DNA from: Nocardiopsis ganjiahuensis DSM 45031
GTDB taxonomy: Bacteria > Actinomycetota > Actinomycetes > Streptosporangiales > Streptosporangiaceae
DNA: 64,000 nt
NCBI RefSeq assembly: GCF_000341085.1
Contig: NZ_ANBA01000013.1
Span: forward strand, 248,001 to 312,000
Reading direction: 5' to 3'
This document shows positions 60,671 to 64,000 of this stretch, piece after piece (within the stretch, counting starts at the first letter, position 1; every line of letters begins with the position of its first letter). The position numbers were made by a program, and so were the translations under genes. The notes under the pieces were generated by a model. The model saw only the letters and a list, made by a program, of their open reading frames with translations. It was not told the origin of the DNA and did no database searches.

Positions 60671-60698
60671 GACGTACCACGCGGTCCCCGCCGTGACA
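60671..60698 (-). promoter_or_regulatory. ECF41-type promoter of the sigma factor gene
   Basis: Leftward -35 TGTCACG (60692-60698) and -10 CGTC (60671-60674) with a 17-bp spacer, close to the published ECF41 consensus TGTCACA...CGTC. The -10 ends nine bases before the ATG, so the message would be leaderless or nearly so. Confidence 0.7.
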
Positions 60699-60796
60699 CG
60701 TCCGCGCGGACCCGAACCTCCGGCAAAAGGGCTTGCCTCGGACGGGCACGGGTTCTAGGTTGGCGCGACCTGGACCGTCGGTGAGAGGGGTTGTGG

Positions 60797-61333
60797 TTGT
60801 ACCGAGTACGTGAGTGGAACCGGGGCGACGCCGATCGGCTGCTGGAGGCCTTCCGCTGGGACGAACTGGCCCGGCAGGAGTCGGACGTGCCGAACACGGA
60901 GGACGAGGCCCTGGAGTGGATCGCCCGGCGCGCGGTCCTGGCCAAGGAGGAGGACACCCACGGGTTCGTGGTGGTCGACGGCATGGACCGGGCCCTGGGA
61001 CACGTGCAGGTGTCGGTTTCCAGCCGCAGGCACGACATCGGCTGGCTGTCCTACTGGACGCACCCGGCGGAGCAGGGGCGGGGCGTGGCGTCGGCCGGGG
61101 CCCGGCTGGCCACGGAGTTCGCCTTCGCGGAGCTGGACCTGTACCGGGTGGAGACGGGGCACCGGTTGAACAACCCGGGGTCGTGCGTGGCCGCCCGGCG
61201 GGCGGGTTTCCGTCCGGAGGGGATCGAGCGGGCCAAGCTCCGCTACGGGACCTCGCGCTACGACACGGGACTCCACGCGCGGCTGGTGACGGACCCGGTG
61301 GAGGGCGTCGAGGAGGGTGTCTGCGGGGGCTGA
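60797..61333 (+). CDS. GNAT-family N-acetyltransferase
   Basis: A 178-residue acetyltransferase of the RimJ/RimL-like group. YRVREWNRGDADRLLEAF begins the fold. The acetyl-CoA loop is THPAEQGRGVASAGARLATE, and LYRVETGHRLNNPGSCVAAR with AGFRPEG is the usual closing block of RimJ-type enzymes. The frame opens at TTG 60791, but TTG 60797 is better placed, six bases after AGAGGGG. No ATG or GTG suits. The substrate, protein or small molecule, is unknown. Confidence 0.85.
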   Translation: MYRVREWNRGDADRLLEAFRWDELARQESDVPNTEDEALEWIARRAVLAKEEDTHGFVVVDGMDRALGHVQVSVSSRRHDIGWLSYWTHPAEQGRGVASAGARLATEFAFAELDLYRVETGHRLNNPGSCVAARRAGFRPEGIERAKLRYGTSRYDTGLHARLVTDPVEGVEEGVCGG

Positions 61334-61342
61334 TCCCCGGAG

Positions 61343-61424
61343 AGTCCGCAGGACGGGGACCGGAGCCCGTAGGACGGGGACCGGAGTCCGCAGGACGGGG
61401 ACCGGAGCCCGTAGGACGGGACCC
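61343..61424. repeat. Four-unit 21-bp tandem repeat
   Basis: Units begin at 61343, 61364, 61385 and 61406. They alternate between AGTCCGCAGGAC and AGCCCGTAGGAC followed by GGGGACCGG, so the higher-order period is 42 bp. The repeat lies in the non-coding gap after the GNAT gene. A 21-bp unit keeps all frames open and creates spurious frames on both strands. Confidence 0.85.
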
Positions 61425-61439
61425 CGAACGGCAGAACGC

Positions 61440-61467
61440 GGGGCACGGTGCGTGCGCACCGTGCCCC
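61440..61467. terminator. Bidirectional terminator between GNAT and small secreted protein genes
   Basis: GGGGCACGGTGCG (61440-61452) and CGCACCGTGCCCC (61455-61467) form a perfect 13-bp inverted repeat, probably with a 6-base loop in practice. It lies between two convergent genes. Confidence 0.75.
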
Positions 61468-61494
61468 GCGTCATCCACGCTCTGGCGGTGTGGA

Positions 61495-61713
61495 CTACCA
61501 GTGCTTGCCGACGGAGATGCCCGAGGTCTCGGTGATGTTGGTCACGTTGCAGCCGTCGGAGCTGATGCCCGAGAAGGTGAGGACGTCGGCGCAGATCGGC
61601 ACGGTCACGTTCTGGATGTTGGCGTTGTTGTCCGCGGCGGCGGTGCCGGTCATGGCGCCCAGGGCGAGGCCGGTGGCGAGGATGAGGCCGGAGACGGCGG
61701 TGATGCGCTTCAT
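61495..61713 (-). CDS. Small secreted two-cysteine protein, copy 1
   Basis: A 72-residue precursor: basic start MKRIT, a Sec signal helix (VSGLILATGLALGAM) and a likely cleavage at TAAA/DNN. The mature part of about 45 residues has two cysteines in VPICADVLTFSGISSDGCN. It is a paralogue of the next gene (61823-62035). The size, signal and paired cysteines recall short chaplins, but the chaplin consensus (GN.......CGNS...G...) is not met, so I treat it as a separate small secreted family. GGAAG precedes the ATG. Confidence 0.75.
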   Translation of the reverse strand: MKRITAVSGLILATGLALGAMTGTAAADNNANIQNVTVPICADVLTFSGISSDGCNVTNITETSGISVGKHW

Positions 61714-61822
61714 GGTGTGCTTCCTTTTCGGATCGCGTTGTTCGTGTACTACGGGAAGGTCTGAAGAGGTGTCGCGAGAACCCGGGGGTGTGTCGCGACG
61801 GCTCGGGCGCCTGTCGCGACGG

Positions 61823-62035
61823 CTAGTCGTGGACGGCGATGCCCGAGGTGGAGTCCCAGTTGACGACGTTGCAGCCGCTGGCGCTGACGCCGGAGGCCTT
61901 GAGGACGTCGACGCAGACCGGGATGGTGATGTTCTGGACCTCTGCGTTGTTGTCGGCCGCGGCGGTACCCGTGAGGGCGCCGAAAGCAAGGCCGGTGGCC
62001 AGGACGAATCCGGAAACCTTGGCGATACGGGACAT
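61823..62035 (-). CDS. Small secreted two-cysteine protein, copy 2
   Basis: A 70-residue precursor: MSRIA, signal helix VSGFVLATGLAFGALTG, cleavage near TAAA/DNN, and a mature part with two cysteines in IPVCVDVLKASGVSASGCN. It shares the signal peptide, DNNA(N/E)(I/V)QN(V/I)T(V/I)P and the cysteine spacing with copy 1, from which it is 109 bp distant on the same strand, so they arose by tandem duplication. The tails differ (NWDSTSGIAVHD against NITETSGISVGKHW), with SGI(A/S)V kept. The upstream region is markedly AT-richer than average. Likely cell-surface or aerial-growth role, inferred. Confidence 0.75.
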   Translation of the reverse strand: MSRIAKVSGFVLATGLAFGALTGTAAADNNAEVQNITIPVCVDVLKASGVSASGCNVVNWDSTSGIAVHD

Positions 62036-62331
62036 GGTGGTTACCTTTCGGAAGTGCAAAACAGGTTGGCTGCGGCCGCCGGAATTAACTTAGCGTAGCC
62101 AAGCGCATGCTTGAAGTAGTTTCAGGGAAGATTCCAGAGTTTCCTTGGAGTTTCTTCAGCTTCGAGGTCGACATGACCGTCATGTCGTTGCTTTGAGGGC
62201 GTCCGCGTTACACAACCGAAAGCGTGGCTAGGAAAGACTTCTGGCGAATGCATCGGAATCAGTCAATGTCTGACATCACCCGCCGTGGGGACACGAAGGC
62301 GTGCACAAATCGGACTCGCAGGGCACAGAAA
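62036..62331. other. Intergenic AT-richer leader region
   Basis: About 300 bp with no gene. Near 62050-62200 the composition falls well below the window average. It holds an imperfect palindrome CAAGCGCATGCTTG (62100-62113) and several T-rich stretches on the leftward strand, consistent with the promoter and 5' leader of the twin secreted-protein genes. No conserved RNA was recognised. Confidence 0.45.
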
Positions 62332-62362
62332 AGGGCCCGCACGGTCTCACCGTGCGGGCCCT
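62332..62362 (-). terminator. Rho-independent terminator after the Q/G/Y-rich protein gene
   Basis: Leftward strand: a 14-bp stem (AGGGCCCGCACGGT with its exact complement) around a 3-base loop, followed by TTT. It is about 20 bp past the stop codon. This is the only canonical stem-plus-U-run terminator I saw in the window. Confidence 0.9.
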
Positions 62363-62383
62363 GCTGTCTGCGAGCGGGTTCGG

Positions 62384-62923
62384 TTACCAGCCCTGCTGCT
62401 GACCGTAACCCGGGTACTGCTGCCCGTAGCCGGGCTGCTGGCCGTATCCCGGCTGCTGCTGGCCGTAACCCGGGTACTGCTGCTGGTCGTAACCGGGGTA
62501 CGGCTGCTGGTGCTGCTGCTGCCCGTAGCCCTGGCCGTAACCCGCGTACGGGTCCTGCTGCTGAGCGCCCGTGGGGTGCTGCTGGTAGGGCTGCTGCTGC
62601 CCGGACTGGTCCTGCTGCGGAGCCTGCTGCTGGGGCTGCTGCTCGGCCTGCTCCGGCGCCTTCTTGGACTCGGTGTCCGGGCGGAAGATGAACAGACGCG
62701 CGGCCGCGGACTCGCCGGTCTCGCTCGGGGTGATCAGCTCCAGGCGCCAGCCGGCCTCCTCGATGCCCTCGAGGATGCGGGTCAACCCGGGGCGCAGCTT
62801 GCTGGAGGCCTCGTCATAGGCGTTGACCTCGAGCTGGATGATGAACATCCGGCGCTTCTGCTGCGCGGCGACCTTGGCGTGCTCGACGACCGTGCTGTCC
62901 CTCACGACCTGTGTGACGCTCAT
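62384..62923 (-). CDS. Conserved small domain with prion-like Gln/Gly/Tyr-rich tail
   Basis: A 179-residue protein in two parts. Residues 1-83 form a compact alpha/beta domain (MSVTQVVRDSTVVEHAKVAA, RRMFIIQLEVNAYDEASSKL, GIEEAGWRLELITPSE, AARLFIFRPD) like small hypothetical proteins of other actinomycetes. Residues 90-179 are low complexity: a Gln-rich stretch and then about eight repeats of GYGQQ, PGYGQQ or PGYDQQ. Such tails resemble prion-like or phase-separating sequences. The gene is monocistronic with a strong terminator. Function unknown. Confidence 0.8.
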   Translation of the reverse strand: MSVTQVVRDSTVVEHAKVAAQQKRRMFIIQLEVNAYDEASSKLRPGLTRILEGIEEAGWRLELITPSETGESAAARLFIFRPDTESKKAPEQAEQQPQQQAPQQDQSGQQQPYQQHPTGAQQQDPYAGYGQGYGQQQHQQPYPGYDQQQYPGYGQQQPGYGQQPGYGQQYPGYGQQQGW

Positions 62924-63119
62924 GAATAACCGTACCCATCTGCTCTGCGGAGCTGCTTCACCCGTCGGGGTCGTTCCCGGTCGTCCGCGTCCACCGTGAC
63001 GGGATTCCGCCGGGCTCCGGTCCCATCATGCCTTCTATGGGGGCATCTGGCCACAGAGGACCGAAAGCACCACCGAAGACGGGGCGCCGGCTGGACCGGG
63101 GCCCGCGGTCCCGCGGAAG

Positions 63120-63782
63120 CTAACCGGCGACGGCGCGGACGGCCTCGACGACGGGTGTCTCACCGTTCACCAGGTTGAGAGTCCTCTTGGCCGTGCCCGG
63201 TTCGTCCAGAAGGGCGACGATCACGGCGGCCACGTCGTCACGTGTCACCGCGTCGCGCTCCACGGCCTCACCCAGGTCCACCTGGCCGGTTCCGGCCTCG
63301 TCGGTCAGCCGCCCCGGACGCAGGATGGTCCAGTCCAGGTCGAGGTCGTGCTCGCGCAGGTCGTCGTCCGCGGCCTTCTTCGCGGCCACGTAGGCGGCCC
63401 AGACCTCGTCGGTGCCCTCCGGCACCGGCTGGTCCACGTTGATCGCGGAGATCTGGACCAGGCGGCGCACCCCGGCGAGGGCGGCCGCGTTCGCGGTCAG
63501 GGACGCGGCCTTGTGGTCCACGGTGGACTTGCGGTCCGCACCGCTGCCCGGTCCGGCTCCGGCGGCGAACACCACGGCGTCCGCGCCCATGATCTTCTCG
63601 GTCAGTTCGGTGACCGTGGCCTGTTCCAGGTCGACGAGGGCCGGCTCGGCCCCGGCGTCGACGACGTCCTGGGTGTGGTCGGGGTTCCGGATGAGGGCGA
63701 CGGGACGGTCACCGCGGTCGGCCAGAAGCCTGGCCAGCCGCAGCGCGATCTTCCCGTGTCCTCCGGCGATGACGATACGCAT
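63120..63782 (-). CDS. NAD(P)-binding atypical SDR / NmrA-like protein
   Basis: A 220-residue Rossmann-fold protein. The dinucleotide motif is RIVIAGGHGKIALRLARLLA (GGxGxI form of atypical SDRs), followed by ALIRNPDHT and AVVFAAGAGPGSGADRK. The active-site region has ISAINVDQP in place of a classical Tyr-x-x-x-Lys, although YVAAKKAADD is near. TILRPGRLTDE is the conserved closing block. It may be a redox sensor or sugar-type reductase. The ATG at 63782 opens on the nucleotide motif. Confidence 0.88.
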   Translation of the reverse strand: MRIVIAGGHGKIALRLARLLADRGDRPVALIRNPDHTQDVVDAGAEPALVDLEQATVTELTEKIMGADAVVFAAGAGPGSGADRKSTVDHKAASLTANAAALAGVRRLVQISAINVDQPVPEGTDEVWAAYVAAKKAADDDLREHDLDLDWTILRPGRLTDEAGTGQVDLGEAVERDAVTRDDVAAVIVALLDEPGTAKRTLNLVNGETPVVEAVRAVAG

Positions 63783-63914
63783 GGGGGAAGCGTATTGCCT
63801 GGGCCCCGGACGCACCGGAAGGAACCCCGGGCGGCGCCGGTGAACTTCACGACGCCGCCCGGGGGAATACGAACCGTGCGACCGGTACGAGCCGGTACGG
63901 CCGGACGGGTGCGG

Positions 63915-64000
63915 CTAGTCGACCGTCCAGGTGTCCCCGCTGGCCAGCAGGGCCGCCAGCTCGCCGTCACCGCGTTCGGCCCGGGCGTCCTCGACCTGCT
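63915..64000 (-). CDS. C-terminus of an unidentified gene, cut by window edge
   Basis: Leftward from the edge the frame gives QVEDARAERGDGELAALLAS, then GDTWTVD and TAG at 63915. Only the last 27 codons are present. The GC-biased codon pattern supports real coding, and the frame ends 132 bp before the NAD(P)-binding gene start. The protein cannot be named from this part. Confidence 0.5.
   Translation of the reverse strand, partial: QVEDARAERGDGELAALLASGDTWTVD

Noticed and set aside
61343..61424. Possible CRISPR array
   Set aside because: Units are contiguous with no spacers and no cas genes are present.
61258..61446. Repetitive short frame over the 21-bp tandem repeat
   Set aside because: Any frame across a 21-bp repeat stays open. 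No start context or family supports a gene.

Overview
The window reads as chromosomal DNA of a high-GC filamentous actinomycete, most likely Nocardiopsis or a close relative. The reasons are very GC-rich codon use, many GTG starts with stop/start overlaps, the WhiJ-like XRE/DUF397/ATPase regulatory set, an ECF41 sigma factor and an aerobic cobalamin pathway using a ChlI-ChlD chelatase protein with CobN. No tRNA, rRNA, CRISPR array, prophage or intact insertion sequence was seen.

Layout. 1-6.4 kb: the N-terminal part of a RarD-type permease, msrA, a D-glucarate-type catabolic pair (kdgD and a ketoglutarate semialdehyde dehydrogenase) with a LysR regulator, and a membrane acyltransferase. 6.5-13.3 kb: cobalamin riboswitch, then cobN-cobF-cobQ-cobK in overlapping frames. 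13.2-25.4 kb: an accessory, rearranged stretch with three NarL/LuxR two-component systems, a DUF6223 protein, a DMT permease, a WhiJ-like regulator with its DUF397 partner and ATPase, and several relics (a cobK 3' end, a DUF397 3' end, a twice-deleted DMT gene, an IS5-type transposase scrap). 25.5-29.5 kb: an unknown membrane/coiled-coil protein, a GlxA-like AraC regulator, an alpha/beta-hydrolase and a Uma2 nuclease-fold protein.

29.5-41.1 kb: the rest of the cobalamin genes. A CobB-CobC fusion, cobO and the chelatase gene sit behind a second riboswitch; cobL diverges from them; a second Uma2 copy follows; cobG-cobH-cobIJ-cobM sit behind a third riboswitch. Together the three blocks cover most of the route from precorrin-2 to adenosylated cobyric acid. 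cobA, cobD/cbiB, cobP, cobS (cobalamin synthase) and cobU/T are not here. 41.2-47.6 kb: a secreted cyanophycinase-like peptidase, an M20 peptidase, a polar amino-acid ABC importer and an RpiR regulator, probably one peptide or amino-acid scavenging regulon.

47.7-57.3 kb: two overlapping ABC exporter half-genes, a TctCBA tricarboxylate transporter and a divergent CitA/CitB-like two-component system that probably controls it. 57.3-64 kb: a third Uma2 protein, a VOC protein, an ECF41 sigma factor with an FAD oxidoreductase and a near-consensus ECF41 promoter, a GNAT acetyltransferase, twin small secreted two-cysteine proteins, a protein with a Gln/Gly/Tyr-rich tail, an NAD(P)-binding protein and a partial gene.

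Starts were chosen by domain boundaries, ribosome binding sites and stop/start overlaps. Family calls come from motif recognition only; no database search was possible.
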